Source of the DNA: Emticicia fluvialis
GTDB lineage: Bacteria; Bacteroidota; Bacteroidia; Cytophagales; Spirosomataceae
Direction of reading: 5' to 3'
Assembly: GCF_024793945.1 (NCBI RefSeq)
Contig: NZ_JANUSD010000008.1
Location: forward strand, 62,001-126,000
DNA: 64,000 bases
Made by a program: the position numbers and the translations under genes. The notes below the pieces were generated by a model. It saw only the letters and a program-made list of their open reading frames with translations, was not told where the DNA came from and ran no database searches. This document shows, one piece after another, positions 63,291 through 64,000 of this stretch (position 1 is its first letter; each line of letters opens with the position of its first letter).

Positions 63291-64000
63291 CTAAGTCTGA
63301 ATCTTTTCAGTGAACTCAAATCGTGCTATTTTTTCCTGATAAGGAATCTGAAATGCCGGACTAAAAATATACTTTATTTTAGCGGTTATACTTGCTGAAG
63401 TTTCCCTTATATTGCCTTTAAGGCCTAAAGCATTAAAATGTACACGAGCCGCATTTCCACATAAATCAGAGGTTTTATTAAAGGGGTAAATAATCATGGG
63501 GACCTTGCAATAAATACTCTCACGAATGCTGTTTAAGCCCCCATGGGTTATATACAGGTCGCACGATTTCAGGATTTTTAATTGAGGAAGCCTTTTATCA
63601 ATATACAACCTGTTGTGTTGTGTGTACGAAATTTTAAAATCAATGTCTCCGGTTGCCAAAATCAAATAATAATCGGGATGCTCATTTATCAGTGTTGTCA
63701 ACCTGGTAAAAAAAGGAATAATTTTTTGGCTGTACTCAGCACTTAATGTACCGAGCGAGCAATATATAAGGCGGGTATCTGAATTAATTGATTTCCTGAT
63801 TATAATATTTTCTAAAAATGTCTCCAGAATTTTATTTTCCTTATTTATAAACCGGTAAGGTGCCATGTTAATAAAATTCTCATTTTTTTGGGGTAAATAC
63901 CAAGGATATTCTAATGCACGAGGTGCCAGAATAATTGTTTCAGTATTTAAATGCGCAGGGTTTAACTCCAGATAAAATGAGGTTTTATACCTACTTAGGA
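63291..64000 (-). CDS. UDP-glycosyltransferase, MGT/UGT type (5' part beyond window)
   Basis: About 236 residues visible; the frame stays open to the window edge, upstream of the apparent Met at 63866. The C-terminal Rossmann half of a GT1-type enzyme is clear: RLIYCSLGTLSAEYSQKIIP, SCDLYITHGGLNSIRESIYC (donor-binding HGG), VPMIIYPFNKTSDLCGNAAR. These enzymes glycosylate lipids or small molecules. Its end is 77 bp before the GT25 start; the two are probably in one operon. Confidence 0.85.
   Translation of the reverse strand, partial: LSRYKTSFYLELNPAHLNTETIILAPRALEYPWYLPQKNENFINMAPYRFINKENKILETFLENIIIRKSINSDTRLIYCSLGTLSAEYSQKIIPFFTRLTTLINEHPDYYLILATGDIDFKISYTQHNRLYIDKRLPQLKILKSCDLYITHGGLNSIRESIYCKVPMIIYPFNKTSDLCGNAARVHFNALGLKGNIRETSASITAKIKYIFSPAFQIPYQEKIARFEFTEKIQT

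Overview
The window reads as chromosomal DNA of a member of the Bacteroidota. Signs are a lipoprotein with ASPIC/UnbV and FG-GAP repeats, era, der, ettA and a DUF349 protein, an EamA transporter, a DUF1080 lipoprotein, TAnnTTTG -7 promoter boxes, few Shine-Dalgarno sequences, and a tRNA gene without an encoded CCA. This chromosomal backbone covers about 1-23.8 kb and 61.05-64 kb. I could run no database searches; family names come from motifs and overall resemblance.

Left backbone (1-23.8 kb): a partial FG-GAP lipoprotein; a large FAD/Fe-S oxidoreductase; an esterase; leucyl aminopeptidase; a serine hydrolase whose promoter and start codon lie inside a 19-bp perfect inverted repeat; a BlaI-type repressor and M56 metalloprotease pair with two matched operators flanking the promoter; an aldo/keto reductase; a DUF1080 lipoprotein; two small secreted paralogues; then DUF349, ettA, der, an EamA transporter and era, ending at an initiator tRNA-Met.

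Accessory region (about 23.8-61.05 kb). The left edge is tRNA-fMet, a terminator and a pair of 9-bp repeats. The right edge has the same architecture in opposite orientation, but its tRNA (Val) is truncated at the anticodon. Inside are five blocks. (1) A mobilisation block (24-32.2 kb): HTH genes, a split-looking coupling protein and a MobF (TrwC-like) relaxase. (2) A block with proteobacterial style (32.2-38.9 kb): strong Shine-Dalgarno sites, ArdC, a methylase-like protein, two RadC proteins, a TOPRIM protein, AlpA/Xis-like regulators, a P4-type integrase and what looks like an intact attP whose core is the 3' end, including CCA, of a tRNA-Gly. Two genes here carry a shared structured leader with compensatory changes. 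(3) A four-gene type I restriction-modification operon (39-46.5 kb). (4) An SOS mutagenesis cassette (46.9-52.9 kb): SRAP protein, S24/LexA-like repressor, DinB-type polymerase and a DnaE-type polymerase, with palindromic operators in the divergent promoter; a decayed second dnaE 3' end lies at 54.05-54.57 kb. (5) A right block (56.7-60.9 kb): two lipoproteins, sigma70-type promoters, a C4-like antisense RNA in front of a small gene, and a 45-bp perfect palindrome.

No type IV secretion channel and no replication initiator are visible. The island is therefore probably mobilisable and mosaic, with a proteobacterial plasmid- or island-like part embedded in Bacteroidota DNA. Right backbone (61.05-64 kb): a secreted alpha/beta hydrolase, a family 25 glycosyltransferase and a partial UDP-glycosyltransferase.
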